Part shown: piece after piece, positions 17,631 to 27,350 of the stretch
Position numbering within the stretch: position 1 is the first letter of the stretch
Layout of the letters: each line of letters opens with the position of its first letter
Origin: Halomonas sp. CH40
GTDB lineage: Bacteria > Pseudomonadota > Gammaproteobacteria > Pseudomonadales > Halomonadaceae
Length of the DNA: 64,000 nt
Direction of reading: 5' to 3'
Assembly (NCBI GenBank): GCA_041875495.1
Contig: CP112982.1
Span: forward strand, 3,286,001-3,350,000
Translations under genes and position numbers: made by a program
The notes under the pieces: generated by a model
Database searches by the model: none
The model's input: only the letters and a program-made list of their open reading frames with translations
Told to the model about the DNA's origin: nothing

Positions 17631-17667
17631 ACGCCGCCTACCTGATAAAGGTAGGCGGCGTTTTTTT
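17631..17667 (+). terminator. Rho-independent terminator after the M24 hydrolase
   Basis: 13-bp perfect stem (17631-17643 with 17649-17661), 5-nt loop GATAA, and a T-tract at 17661-17667. It lies 22 bp after the stop codon. Confidence 0.95.
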
Positions 17668-17917
17668 ACAGCCTCAATGCTTGTGATATCGCCACTTGGG
17701 CGCGTGTATCTTGAAAGGCTTGTAGATACCTTATGCTTTCTGACCTTCGCTGGTTGAGTTTTCGCTTACCAAATGCCTGGTCGTGAGGTACTGGTTCGTC
17801 GGGTTGTTGCTTGTTGAGGCGGATAAATGTAAATTTTTGATAAGGTTTATTCTAGGACGACCAAGCTGCAGGTACATTGTCAGGCAAATATTCTAATGAC
17901 CGACAGGGCAGACAAAG
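17668..17917 (+). other. Non-coding upstream region of the GAF-EAL gene
   Basis: About 250 bp with no plausible gene. It contains a small inverted repeat (GTATCT at 17706-17711, AGATAC at 17724-17729) and an AT-rich stretch near 17825-17850. Presumably it carries the promoter of the downstream signalling genes; no confident -35/-10 pair was found. Confidence 0.35.
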
Positions 17918-19789
17918 ATGATGTCCAACCCACTACTGAAGACTGACTTCGACTACCTCAACGACCCGGCCCGCCTTGAAGCGCTTTATAGGCTCAATAT
18001 TATAGATACACGCAGTGAAAAGGTTTTTGACACTATCACCCATTTGACAGCCTCCCTTTTTGGGGTGCAGCTGGCCACCATTCATCTGGTGGATGACCAT
18101 CGTCAATGGGTAAAGGCGTCGTCGAATGGCACTCGTGCGCCGGATACTCCTGTGGGTAAAACCTTCTGTGAGCGCACCGTGGCGCAAAAAGCCATGGTTC
18201 TCATACCAGACTTGCAGCAGGACCCTGATTTCCGCAGCAGTCATTTCGTCACTGGGCCATCAGGGTTGCGTTTTTACGCCGGTATGCCCTTGATCACCAA
18301 AGATAATCAGGTGATTGGCACTCTTTGTCTGCTGGATTCACGCGCCAATCTCTTTGAATCCTTTTCTGACCGCGACATCAGTCTGTATCGCTACCTGGCC
18401 GATATCGTGATTCGCACCATGGAGCTTCGAGAGAGCCACATAAGTGCCCAAAGACGTTTTATCCAGGCGAGCGAGGAGGATGGTATTACTGGCCTGGTTA
18501 ACAACCGGGGCGTCCTAGCACATTTAAATGAGAAATTCAATCATCATGGTGGGTCTGAGAGCATTGCTGGAATGATCGAGATTCGCTTACAAGGCCTCGA
18601 ACGCATTCGTCATGCCTATGGAACCGTGTTCACTAATCAATTGTTGCAACAGGCCGCCAGGCGAATTCAGATGGCAATTCAACCTGAGGATCTTTTGGCA
18701 AGAAGCACGGATATCAGTTTTCTGGTCTCCAGGGTGTCTGTCGCTTCAACGGAAAAGCGCGCCAGAAACCTGATTACCACCTGGGCCGAGGAGCAGGCTC
18801 AAAAGCTGCTGGAGGCGTTCCAACCGCCTTTCGTTAATGACGGGGAAAACTTTTACCTTCTGGCCCACCTGGGCCTGGCATACTCCCTTAGCAGCGACAC
18901 AAGCGGATACTCTGTTCTGGAAAGGGCAGAGAGTGCTGCTGTGCAGGCTCAGAAAGACAGCAGCGTCAGCTCGATGTGCTGGAGTGATCCAGAACTTAGA
19001 GAAGAATATAAACATGCTGTGGCCATCGAATCTCGTTTGCGCAAAGCCATTGAGGATCAGCAGCTGGCAGTTGTTTTTCAGCCGATTGTGGATCTGCATG
19101 CCAACAATAAGATTGTAGGCGCGGAGGCACTGGTCAGGTGGCCGCAGTCGGGAGAGCCAGCCAGTGGGCCGGACATCTTTGTGCCCTTGGCGGAAGAACT
19201 GGGCCTGATTGGCCAAATGGGATCATGGGTATTTGAAAATGCCTGCCAGACACTCAACTACTGGAATGACGTCTGTGGCCAGGATCTGTGGATGTCGCTC
19301 AACGTATCACCCAGGCAACTACAGGACCCTACTCTGGTTTCCCAGCTCGAAACCATTACCTTGAAGGCTGGCCTGACGCCCGCCCAGATAAAGCTGGAAA
19401 TCACCGAAAGCGGGCTAATAGAGCAATTTGATCAGGTCGCGCACCTTCTCAATGAGCTTTCCAGCTGCGGCTTCAAGCTCGCCCTGGATGATTTTGGCAC
19501 AGGGCATTCGTCATTAAGCCGTCTGATCCATCTTCCCTTTAACATCCTGAAAGTTGATCGGGCATTTGTCTCTGACAGCCCCGACGGGCCAGGTGCCGCC
19601 GTTGTGGCCAGCTTATCCAGCCTGGCCACATCCTTGAACCTGGAAACGGTCGGCGAAGGAATCGAAACAGGCGCTCAGGAACGTTTTCTCCAGCAGCATG
19701 ATTACCGCTATGCACAGGGTTACCGCTATGCAAAGCCGCTGACAGCCGACGATTTTCTGAAAAAGTTGAATCAACAAATCAATTGTTAG
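17918..19789 (+). CDS. GAF - degenerate GGDEF - EAL c-di-GMP phosphodiesterase
   Basis: 623 aa, soluble. The GAF domain (about 25-170) has the 'FYAGMPLITKDNQVIGTLCL' signature. The GGDEF domain (about 185-345) has lost the active site: the GGDEF position reads 'ARSTDISFLV'. The EAL domain (about 365-615) is intact, with 'GAEALVRWP', 'LEITESGLIE', 'LALDDFGTGHSSLS', 'ETVGEGIET' and 'AQGYRYAKPL'. It should therefore hydrolyse c-di-GMP under control of a ligand or redox signal at the GAF domain. Two ATGs occur in tandem (17918 and 17921); either may be used. A hybrid kinase follows 85 bp downstream on the same strand. Confidence 0.92.
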   Translation: MMSNPLLKTDFDYLNDPARLEALYRLNIIDTRSEKVFDTITHLTASLFGVQLATIHLVDDHRQWVKASSNGTRAPDTPVGKTFCERTVAQKAMVLIPDLQQDPDFRSSHFVTGPSGLRFYAGMPLITKDNQVIGTLCLLDSRANLFESFSDRDISLYRYLADIVIRTMELRESHISAQRRFIQASEEDGITGLVNNRGVLAHLNEKFNHHGGSESIAGMIEIRLQGLERIRHAYGTVFTNQLLQQAARRIQMAIQPEDLLARSTDISFLVSRVSVASTEKRARNLITTWAEEQAQKLLEAFQPPFVNDGENFYLLAHLGLAYSLSSDTSGYSVLERAESAAVQAQKDSSVSSMCWSDPELREEYKHAVAIESRLRKAIEDQQLAVVFQPIVDLHANNKIVGAEALVRWPQSGEPASGPDIFVPLAEELGLIGQMGSWVFENACQTLNYWNDVCGQDLWMSLNVSPRQLQDPTLVSQLETITLKAGLTPAQIKLEITESGLIEQFDQVAHLLNELSSCGFKLALDDFGTGHSSLSRLIHLPFNILKVDRAFVSDSPDGPGAAVVASLSSLATSLNLETVGEGIETGAQERFLQQHDYRYAQGYRYAKPLTADDFLKKLNQQINC

Positions 19790-19874
19790 CTTGAAAGGGT
19801 ATGACAAAGATTGACACTTTCCCTTTAACAGGCACGATACTATTAATGGAGAGTTTACAATTAGGCGGTAGTTA

Positions 19875-21785
19875 ATGAGCGATAGGCACGTTGAAGGGCT
19901 CCCTGAAGGCAAAAATGACAGAGCTGCTCTACATAGCGACTTGGAGGCGTTTTTTGCAGTATCGCTTTCCCTGATGGCCATTACCGATCTCGACGGGCGC
20001 ATCTTGCGGGTTAATCAGGCCTTTTATGAACTTCTCGGCCATGATCCCGCTAGCCTGGTGGGCCAACATGCCTTTGATTACCTCCACCCTGACGATACCC
20101 CTCAGACAGCTGAAGCCTTTACCCGCATGGCGGAAGGCGCCACCGTTATCAACTTTGTTCACCGTTTTCGCGCGGCAGATGGCCGTTATCACTCATTGGA
20201 GTGGCAGGCCCGCGCCCGTGATGGCAGGGTCTTCGCCTCCGGCGTTGATGCCACCGAGCGGCTGGCGCTGGAAAACCAGGCCGATGAAGACCGCGAGTTC
20301 CTGCAGGACGTGATTGATGCCTTGCCAACGCCGATTTTTGTCAAGGATTGGCATGGCCACTTCAGCATGGTCAACCAGACGCTGGCCTCCGTTTTTGGCG
20401 CTTCACCTGAGGCAATCATCGGTAAGACCGACGTTGACTTTTCACCGCGCCCGGAAGAAGTCAAAGCCTTTTTGCTTGACGACCAGGAAGTGTTGAGCAG
20501 CGGAAAAATCAAGTTTATTCCTGAAGAGCCGGTAACCGACAGTACCGGCCAGCAGCGCTGGTTCCAGACCACCAAGATTCCCTTGCAGCTAAATCTGCCA
20601 CGCGAAAAGCGGCGGCTGGTAGGCGTCGCCACCGATATTACCCATCGAAAACAGCGTCAGGACAAAGCGGAACAGGCCAGCCAGGCCAAAAGCCTGTTTG
20701 TGGCCAATATGAGCCATGAAATCCGTACCCCACTCAATGCCATCATCGGCTTTGGTGATCTGCTCAGCCAATCTTCATTAAACGCCTCACAGCGAGAATG
20801 CCTGGATAATATTCAGTCGTCCTCGCAGTTGCTGCTGGGCATCATCAACGATGTGCTCGACTTTTCCAAGATCGAATCCGGCAAACTGGAAATGGAAAAT
20901 CAGCCTTTCCGCCTGGAAGATCTGCTTGCCCAGCAGCGAGCGCTGTTTTCACGTCATGCCGATGAAAAGGGCCTGGCCTTTGTGTTGCGCAGTGACCCCC
21001 GCTTACCGGAGGCCGCCTACGGTGATGCCTTGCGCCTAAAGCAGGTCATGACCAATCTGGTCAGCAATGCCATCAAGTTCACCACTCGCGGAACGGTCAG
21101 CGTTGAACTGAGCGGTGAATGCGATACAAACCGGCAGTGCCAGCTATGTATTGATGTGACTGACACCGGTATCGGTATGTCCGAAGACCAGCTTGCCAAC
21201 CTGTTCAATGCCTTTACCCAGGCTGATGTATCAACCACCCGGCGCTATGGCGGCACCGGGCTTGGGCTAGTGATCAGCCGCCAGTTGACCGAATTGATGG
21301 GCGGCCAGCTGTCGGTGGACAGCGAGCCGGGTAAGGGCACACGCTTCAGGGTCACGCTGCCCTTGAGCGTTGCCAACATGCCAGAAAACGCCGCTGCGCT
21401 GGAAACAGACAATATATCGCTTGAAGGCAGTCGGATTCTGGTGGCCGAAGATAACAGGATCAACCAGAAGCTGATCAAGCGCATCCTGACCCGTTTTGAC
21501 GCTGAGGTGACCCTGGTCAATAACGGCCAGGAAGCACTTGACGCCTGCTGGACACAGACGTTCGACGCCATCCTGATGGATCTGCAAATGCCACTGATGG
21601 ATGGCTTTGACGCCACCCGGGCCATACGCATAAACGGTTTCAGGATGCCGATTATTGCCGTTTCCGCTTCCGTATTTGCCGAAGAAAAACAGCGCGCCGA
21701 GGTGGCCGGGGTTAACGCCCACCTCGCCAAGCCGGTCAATGCTGATGAGTTAGGCCGCCTGCTGCGCTTTTATCTGGCCGGCTAG
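19875..21785 (+). CDS. Hybrid sensor histidine kinase (PAS-PAS-HisKA-HATPase-REC)
   Basis: 636 aa without membrane segments. Two PAS domains (about 17-130 and 145-258), an H-box '[20 protein letters not shown]' near residue 280, ATPase boxes 'NLVSNAIKF', '[11 protein letters not shown]' and '[11 protein letters not shown]', and a C-terminal receiver with the acceptor Asp in '[18 protein letters not shown]'. There is no Hpt domain, so a separate phosphotransfer protein is needed; the free Hpt at 49337-49687 is a candidate. It converges on the minus-strand signalling operon with only 10 bp between stop codons. Confidence 0.93.
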   Translation: MSDRHVEGLPEGKNDRAALHSDLEAFFAVSLSLMAITDLDGRILRVNQAFYELLGHDPASLVGQHAFDYLHPDDTPQTAEAFTRMAEGATVINFVHRFRAADGRYHSLEWQARARDGRVFASGVDATERLALENQADEDREFLQDVIDALPTPIFVKDWHGHFSMVNQTLASVFGASPEAIIGKTDVDFSPRPEEVKAFLLDDQEVLSSGKIKFIPEEPVTDSTGQQRWFQTTKIPLQLNLPREKRRLVGVATDITHRKQRQDKAEQASQAKSLFVANMSHEIRTPLNAIIGFGDLLSQSSLNASQRECLDNIQSSSQLLLGIINDVLDFSKIESGKLEMENQPFRLEDLLAQQRALFSRHADEKGLAFVLRSDPRLPEAAYGDALRLKQVMTNLVSNAIKFTTRGTVSVELSGECDTNRQCQLCIDVTDTGIGMSEDQLANLFNAFTQADVSTTRRYGGTGLGLVISRQLTELMGGQLSVDSEPGKGTRFRVTLPLSVANMPENAAALETDNISLEGSRILVAEDNRINQKLIKRILTRFDAEVTLVNNGQEALDACWTQTFDAILMDLQMPLMDGFDATRAIRINGFRMPIIAVSASVFAEEKQRAEVAGVNAHLAKPVNADELGRLLRFYLAG

Positions 21786-21795
21786 TCTGCCTGCT

Positions 21796-22173
21796 TCATG
21801 CCGCTATTCCCAATCCAGCAAGCGCCCGGGTCAACTCATCCTGGGTGAAGGGTTTGGGCAGGATAGCGTTGGCGCCCGCCATCTTGGCGGAATCCAGCGA
21901 GAATGTTTTCGAAAGCGTGCGGCTGCCGCCAGACATCGCCAACACCGGCAGCTGCGGATAACGCTTATGGATCTCGACAACCCCTTCAACGCCGGTACGT
22001 CCAGGCATCACAATATCGGTGATTACCAGGGCAATCTCGCGATGCTGTTCCAGATGGGTCAACCCGCTTTCCACGCTCTCTGCGCTGTGTACGCGGTAGC
22101 CAAGGCGTTCCAGCATACGGGTCAGCATGCTGCGTAAGGCGCTATCGTCATCAATAATCAAGACTGTCGTCAT
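21796..22173 (-). CDS. Single-domain response regulator
   Basis: 125 aa receiver domain only. Acidic pocket 'IIDDDSALRSM', acceptor Asp in 'LVITDIVMPGRTGVEG', conserved Ser in 'LAMSGGSRTLSK' and Lys in 'ILPKPFTQDEL'. The ATG at 22173 has GGAG; the longer frame starting at 22197 overlaps the previous stop but begins without a good ribosome site. It is the last gene of the long minus-strand run and sits directly behind four histidine kinases. It closely resembles the response regulator at 26934-27323 ('AISGGQRALKS', 'ARMAGADQSLQKPFG'), suggesting duplication. Confidence 0.93.
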   Translation of the reverse strand: MTTVLIIDDDSALRSMLTRMLERLGYRVHSAESVESGLTHLEQHREIALVITDIVMPGRTGVEGVVEIHKRYPQLPVLAMSGGSRTLSKTFSLDSAKMAGANAILPKPFTQDELTRALAGLGIAA

Positions 22174-22193
22174 GGGCGCTCCTGTGGTGTGTC

Positions 22194-23756
22194 TCAACTA
22201 GGGGTGTATTCATGCACCAGCGGTAGTGTCAGGGTCATGTCCGTGCCCTCGCCGAGCTGGCTTTTGACGTGAATCCGCCCCTGCTGGCGCTGTATCAAGG
22301 TGTTGACAATGGCAAGCCCGAGCCCTGTGCCCTTGCCAGCACTACGGTTGGTGAAGAAAGGGGCAAATATCGTATCCAGATGTTCAGGGGCAATGCCCTG
22401 GCCGGTATCGCTGACCCGCAAACGGGCGGTGGCCCCTTGCTGCCAGCTGGAGAGGGTGAGCAAGCCACCGTCTGGCATCGCCTTGGCGGCGTTTTGGCAC
22501 AGATTGTCCATGACCCGCATCATCTGCGATGGGTGAATCAGGACAGTGACGTTGGCATCGTTATGCACCACACAATGAACATCGCTCGGCAGGCGTTTTT
22601 TCAAGCCCTCGGCATAGTTTTCCAGCCAGTCAGCAAGATTGACCGCCTGACATTCCAGCGGCTGCTCGCTGGCATAGAGCAACATTTCTTCAACCAGATC
22701 GGCACCGCGCTGACCCGCCATCTGAATCTGCTCAATATTGTCAAACAGCGTTGGCTGGGCCTGCAGCTCTTCGTTAAGCAGGTCAGCATGGCCGTTGATG
22801 ACCTGCAGGATATTATTGAAGTCATGGGCAATCCCGGCGGCCATCTGGCCTAGCGCACGCATCTTTTCCTGGTGATGAGCCTGCTGGCGGCGCTGGGCAA
22901 GCTCAGCTTCCTTGTGCTTCAGCGCGGTAATATCCATTACCGTCCCGACGATCTGCACCGTCTTGCCCGCCACTACCTGTGGTTGGCCGCTGACATCTAC
23001 CCAGACAGGGCGGCAGCCTGGCCCCTGGCTTTCCAGGGGCAGCTGAATATTGAAGGCGCATTGGGTATCGATACTACGGGTCAACTGCTCGCGTATCTGC
23101 TGCTCGGCTTGCGGCATGTAACGCCCTAACCAGACATCAATGTGGGCCTGACCTTCAACGCCAAAGATCGTATTGACGACTTCATTACACCAGAGATTGC
23201 CTGATTCAATATCCCAGTCGTAAAGGCCAATATCGGCGCTATTAACCGCCTGATGCAGGCGCTGATCATAGCGGCGCATCAAGCATCCCATTACCTGAGC
23301 GGCCAGGGTCGGCAGATGCTGCAACTGCGCGCGGGAGAGATCGCGTACCTTGTGATCAATCAGGCACAGGCTGCCAATCCGGTCACCGTCCGGGGTGATC
23401 AGGGGGGCACCCGCGTAGTAGCGGATATAGGGTTCCCCTGTGACCAGAGGATTATCGACAAAGCGCGGATCCTGCCAAGCATCCGGCACCTCGAAAATAT
23501 CTTCGCTTGCGGTGATGGCATAGCCGCAGAATGAAATATTACGCGCTGTTTCCATCAGCTCGGTGCCGGGGTGGCTTTTGAAACGCTGCCACTCCTTGTC
23601 GAGAAAGGCCACCAGCACTATCGGCACCTGAAAAAACGCCCGCGTCAGCGCCGTTAGCGCTTCGATCTCGGGATCCTGATCCATATCGCGCAGGGTGTAG
23701 CGCCACATGGCTGACAGGCGCTGGTCTTCATCATCTGGTAGCGGTGGTGCTTGCAT
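22194..23756 (-). CDS. Soluble sensor histidine kinase (GAF-PAS-HisKA-HATPase)
   Basis: 520 aa. An N-terminal GAF domain (about 25-165; 'IRYYAGAPLITPDGDRIGSL') is of the same type as the GAF of the EAL protein at 17918. A PAS-like segment follows (about 170-290), then the H-box 'GQMAAGIAHDFNNILQVING' near residue 310 and ATPase boxes 'VMDNLCQNAAKAM', 'VSDTGQGIAPEHLDTIFAPF' and '[11 protein letters not shown]'. No membrane segment, no receiver. It is the last of four consecutive kinases in the operon and is followed by a single-domain response regulator, the likely partner. Confidence 0.92.
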   Translation of the reverse strand: MQAPPLPDDEDQRLSAMWRYTLRDMDQDPEIEALTALTRAFFQVPIVLVAFLDKEWQRFKSHPGTELMETARNISFCGYAITASEDIFEVPDAWQDPRFVDNPLVTGEPYIRYYAGAPLITPDGDRIGSLCLIDHKVRDLSRAQLQHLPTLAAQVMGCLMRRYDQRLHQAVNSADIGLYDWDIESGNLWCNEVVNTIFGVEGQAHIDVWLGRYMPQAEQQIREQLTRSIDTQCAFNIQLPLESQGPGCRPVWVDVSGQPQVVAGKTVQIVGTVMDITALKHKEAELAQRRQQAHHQEKMRALGQMAAGIAHDFNNILQVINGHADLLNEELQAQPTLFDNIEQIQMAGQRGADLVEEMLLYASEQPLECQAVNLADWLENYAEGLKKRLPSDVHCVVHNDANVTVLIHPSQMMRVMDNLCQNAAKAMPDGGLLTLSSWQQGATARLRVSDTGQGIAPEHLDTIFAPFFTNRSAGKGTGLGLAIVNTLIQRQQGRIHVKSQLGEGTDMTLTLPLVHEYTPS

Positions 23757-23850
23757 AACGGACTACTCGAATTATGTGAGCGTGGGATGACGCGCACTGG
23801 GTACTACCCGTTGTTATATTGATTACTTGATTGATTACTCAACGTGCTCA

Positions 23851-24945
23851 TCAACCAGGCTGAACCAGCGGCAGCGTGACAGTCATACGGGTACCGCGCC
23901 TCAGTTGGCTTTCCACCTCGATACGCCCCCCATGGTTATCCAGAATACTGTCTACCACGGCAAGCCCCAGGCCATGGCCATCGCCTACGTCTCGCGTGGT
24001 GAAAAAGGGGTCGAAAATAGTATCAAGATGTTCACCTGCAATACCGCAGCCGTTATCGGTTATCCGAATACCGCCCCATTCACCTGCCTGCCAGGTGGCC
24101 AATATCAGCCGGGCATCTGGCTGTGCCGACATGGCTTTGACGGCATTGCCGCACAGGTTATCCATAACCCGTTCAAGCTGGTCGGCATTGGCCATCACCC
24201 AAGGTGCAACGGGCTGATTCACCTGCAAGACAAGCCCAGCAGGCAGCTGCGGGCGCAGCGCCTCGGCATAGCCTGCCAGCCAGGTGCTTAACTCAAGCGG
24301 CTCACGCGGCGGCGGTTGGTCGCGCACGTAAAGCATCATTTCATCCACCAGTTGGCGCCCGCGCTGGCCTGCACGGCCAATTTCACTGATGCTTTCAAGC
24401 AGTTGCGGCGCATCGCCAGCATCCTGCGCCAGCATTTCCGCATTGCCATTGATGGTTTGCAGTATGTTATTGAAATCATGCGCTATCCCCGCAGCCATCT
24501 GGCCAAGCGCGCGCATTTTACGGGTACGCTTGATTTCCATATAGCCATGGTAAAGCCTGGCCATAATGGCAACCTTGCTGATTAGCTGGTGCGGTTTAAC
24601 CGGTTTTGTCAGGTAATCATCGGCACCGCATTGGCTGGCCAGCTGCCAGTCTTCAGGCGTATCGTTGGAGGTCAGGATAATCACCGGATGCCAGCGCTGT
24701 TCAGGCGTTTCTGCCTCCCAGTCACGCAGCGTCCGGGTGGCGGCATAGCCATCCATACCCGGCAGCATGATATCCATCAGCACCATATCAATCGGTTCAG
24801 CGGCCAGTCGACGTAGCCCTTCTTCGGCGCTACCGGACGTGACCACCCGGTATCCCGCGCCTTCTAACAAGCGGCAGATCAGGCGCTGCTGAAGCGGGTC
24901 GTCCTCGACACTGAGCAGGGTTAATGGCGTAACCGGCGGCGTCAC
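23851..24945 (-). CDS. Receiver-histidine kinase (REC-HisKA-HATPase)
   Basis: 364 aa with a receiver at the N-terminus (about 8-125; acceptor Asp in 'MVLMDIMLPGMDGYAATR', 'YLTKPVKPHQL') followed directly by a kinase core: H-box 'GQMAAGIAHDFNNILQTING', 'VMDNLCGNAVKAM', 'ITDNGCGIAGEHLDTIFDPF', 'GHGLGLAVV'. REC-HK proteins are usually controlled by phosphorylation from another kinase, so it probably works in a relay with its neighbours. The start is GTG (24945), overlapping the upstream gene's TGA by 3 bp. The kinase core is very similar to the 22194 gene, indicating tandem duplication. Confidence 0.9.
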   Translation of the reverse strand: MTPPVTPLTLLSVEDDPLQQRLICRLLEGAGYRVVTSGSAEEGLRRLAAEPIDMVLMDIMLPGMDGYAATRTLRDWEAETPEQRWHPVIILTSNDTPEDWQLASQCGADDYLTKPVKPHQLISKVAIMARLYHGYMEIKRTRKMRALGQMAAGIAHDFNNILQTINGNAEMLAQDAGDAPQLLESISEIGRAGQRGRQLVDEMMLYVRDQPPPREPLELSTWLAGYAEALRPQLPAGLVLQVNQPVAPWVMANADQLERVMDNLCGNAVKAMSAQPDARLILATWQAGEWGGIRITDNGCGIAGEHLDTIFDPFFTTRDVGDGHGLGLAVVDSILDNHGGRIEVESQLRRGTRMTVTLPLVQPG

Positions 24946-25721
24946 TTGCCACTCTCACGGTGTATCACCATTAGATCAATTTCAGGGGCAGCTACCAGCG
25001 GCAAGCGTAAGATAACCTCAGTACCGCGACCCGGTGCGGTTTCAACCCGCACGTCACCACCGTGCTGAAAGGCACACATTTCAACCGTCACCATTCCCAG
25101 CCCGCGCCCTTGCCCAGGGGGCTTGGTGGTAAAAAAGGCATCAAAGATATAGGCTTGGGTGGTGCTGTCCATACCCATACCGTTATCACTGACACATAGC
25201 TTCAGGCAGGGGGTAGTGGCGTCAAAAGTGTCCTGAGTCATTGTGATAAGCAGCCGCGGCGCGGGCGTATCGCTCAAGGCATCCAATGCGTTGTCGATAA
25301 GGTGTGTCACAGCACGCGTGACAAAGGTGGTGTCGAGTTCCACCCGGGCGGGCGCCTGCTGATCAATGATTTCCAACGTCAGCGGCGCAGCCAGCGTCGC
25401 CATCTTTGCCTGGCAGCCCGCCAGAGTAGCCTCTAACAACTCGCATGGATCAAAGGCATTATACTCCAGCGCAAAACCACCGGCACAAAGCGTCATATCA
25501 TGGATCAGGTCAGCGGCCCGGTCACTGGCCAGATGTATCTGGCAAGAGTTTTCATAAGCCGGATGCTCCGGGTTCAACAGGTACTGGTTGAGCTCAGATA
25601 GGCCATGGATAGAACCCAACAGGTTATTGAACTCATGGGCAACGCCCGCCATCAGTGTCATCATGGCACGCATGTGCCCCTGGCGCTCTTGCCGGGCACG
25701 GGATATTACAGGTGTGTTCAT
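24942..25721 (-). CDS. Minimal soluble histidine kinase
   Basis: 259 aa; essentially only HisKA and HATPase. H-box 'MTLMAGVAHEFNNLLGSIHG' near residue 25, N-box 'AVTHLIDNALDAL', G1 'VSDNGMGMDSTTQAYIFDAF', G2 'GQGRGLGMVTV'. No input domain is visible, so its signal must come through a partner protein. GGAG precedes the ATG at 25721. The stop overlaps the GTG of the next kinase. Confidence 0.88.
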   Translation of the reverse strand: MNTPVISRARQERQGHMRAMMTLMAGVAHEFNNLLGSIHGLSELNQYLLNPEHPAYENSCQIHLASDRAADLIHDMTLCAGGFALEYNAFDPCELLEATLAGCQAKMATLAAPLTLEIIDQQAPARVELDTTFVTRAVTHLIDNALDALSDTPAPRLLITMTQDTFDATTPCLKLCVSDNGMGMDSTTQAYIFDAFFTTKPPGQGRGLGMVTVEMCAFQHGGDVRVETAPGRGTEVILRLPLVAAPEIDLMVIHRESGK

Positions 25722-25817
25722 AGCGTGTCTCCAACAAGGTGCCAGTCAACATACATAGATCACCATTGCACAGGATATATCGGTGTTTTTTATGTCATGT
25801 GTAGTCAAGACCCCTCC

Positions 25818-26915
25818 TTAACAGATTGCGCATTTGGATACATTCAGCGGCAGGGTGACCTTCATGGTCGTGCCCTCGCCAAGTGTGCTTTCAACGTCAA
25901 AACTGGCTGAATGGGTTTCGAGGAAATGCTTGACCTGCAGCATGCCAAGCCCTGTGCCGCCACGGCTGCTTTTGGTGGTAAACAATGGGGTAAACAGGTT
26001 TTGTTGCACTTCCTCGGACATACCACAGCCGTTGTCTTCGACCATCAGAGTCACCGCACCCGCTGCACCGACCTGGCTCAGCGTCAGTGTTACCTGAGGC
26101 CTTGGTGTTCCATGGGTGGCCTCACCGGCATTTTTCAGCAGATTGACCAACATCAGCAGCAGATAGGTTTCGTCAATATTAACGAAAACAGGCGTATCCG
26201 GAGTCGCAAGCTCCAGCATCAAGGGCTTGGGTAGCGTTTTACTCAGTACCGGTTGCATGGTGCGTAGTAGGCGCGTTAAGTCTAAACACTGTGGCGTCGG
26301 CGCCTGGAGGCCGCCACGCAGCCGCTTCACCATTGCTTCCGCTTCCTGGCAGGCATGCAGAATCGCCTGCAGGTTCTCGCGGCGGTCAGCCACCATGGTT
26401 TTTTCACCAAAGGTAACGAGATTGACCTCTGCCAGCCCGTGAATCACCCCTAGCATATTATTGAGCTCGTGGGTCGCCGAAGAGGCCAGTACGTACTGGC
26501 TTTCCAGAGTGACCAGCCGCTCGGTACTGGGCTCGATATCTTCGACGTTGTACCCCATGGACAAGTAGCCGATCACACTGGCATCCGGCGCGAACAGCGG
26601 CTGCACGGTGCGCTCCTCCACCCACAGGTCGCCATATTTGGTGCGATTGGTATAGCGCCCCACCCAGGCGCGACCTTCGGCCAGCGCGGTTTTTACCTTT
26701 TCATGGGTGCTGTAGGGCGTGTAGATGCTGCTCCAGGTTCTGGGATGCGCACCTTGCACTTCATCGGCACTGTAGCCAGAAATTTTACAAAAGGCCGGGT
26801 TGGCATACACCACTCGCTTGTCGACATTCGTCGCAACAACAAGGGCGTCGGAAAGATCAAACAGGTCACGCAACGAGAACTGCTTTTCCAGGCTCAGCGG
26901 TTCAGCGGTCGACAT
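25818..26915 (-). CDS. Soluble PAS histidine kinase
   Basis: 365 aa. An N-terminal PAS domain (about 15-130; 'VVYANPAFCKISGYSADEVQ', plus a PAC-like 'VIGYLSMGYNVEDI') resembles Aer-type PAS sensors. The H-box is slightly unusual, 'LASSATHELNNMLGVIHGLA', and the ATPase boxes are 'LVNLLKNAGEATHG', 'VEDNGCGMSEEVQQNLFTPL' and 'GGTGLGMLQV'. It is first of the four-kinase set, 18 bp after the response regulator at 26934-27323. The ribosome site is weak (GGGGG 8 bp upstream). Confidence 0.9.
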   Translation of the reverse strand: MSTAEPLSLEKQFSLRDLFDLSDALVVATNVDKRVVYANPAFCKISGYSADEVQGAHPRTWSSIYTPYSTHEKVKTALAEGRAWVGRYTNRTKYGDLWVEERTVQPLFAPDASVIGYLSMGYNVEDIEPSTERLVTLESQYVLASSATHELNNMLGVIHGLAEVNLVTFGEKTMVADRRENLQAILHACQEAEAMVKRLRGGLQAPTPQCLDLTRLLRTMQPVLSKTLPKPLMLELATPDTPVFVNIDETYLLLMLVNLLKNAGEATHGTPRPQVTLTLSQVGAAGAVTLMVEDNGCGMSEEVQQNLFTPLFTTKSSRGGTGLGMLQVKHFLETHSASFDVESTLGEGTTMKVTLPLNVSKCAIC

Positions 26916-26933
26916 TTATTCACATACCCCCGA

Positions 26934-27323
26934 TTACCCATTTTCAAGCGGCCTGCTGGCCAGCGCGATTTGCACGGCATCACGCAATGCGGCCAGGCCG
27001 AAAGGCTTCTGCAGCGACTGGTCGGCCCCGGCCATACGCGCCGAACCAAGCGCAAAGTTGCTTTTAAGCGCCCGCTGCCCGCCTGAGATGGCAATGACCG
27101 GCATAGTCGGCAGGTCTTCACGCAGCTTGAGGATGAACTCGGTACCATCCATCACCGGCATACAGATATCTGTGACCACTAGATCGACCTGCTGCTGTTC
27201 AGACAGGTTCAACGCCTGCTGGCCGTCAGCGGCTTCCAACACCTGGTGCTTGTCAACTGCCAGCATCTGCTTGACGGTGTAGCGCATCTGATCATCGTCA
27301 TCCACCAAAAGAATCTTGGCCAT
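26934..27323 (-). CDS. Single-domain response regulator
   Basis: 129 aa receiver. 'LLVDDDDQMRYTV', acceptor Asp in '[17 protein letters not shown]', 'AISGGQRAL' and 'SLQKPFGLAAL'. GGAGG lies 6 bp before the ATG. It sits between the membrane MCP/CheZ-like gene and the kinase set. Compared with CheY there is no aromatic switch of the usual kind visible, so it is more likely a phosphorelay partner of the soluble kinases than a motor-binding CheY. Confidence 0.92.
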   Translation of the reverse strand: MAKILLVDDDDQMRYTVKQMLAVDKHQVLEAADGQQALNLSEQQQVDLVVTDICMPVMDGTEFILKLREDLPTMPVIAISGGQRALKSNFALGSARMAGADQSLQKPFGLAALRDAVQIALASRPLENG

Positions 27324-27350
27324 AGGTGCCTCCTGTTCAACACGACAAAG

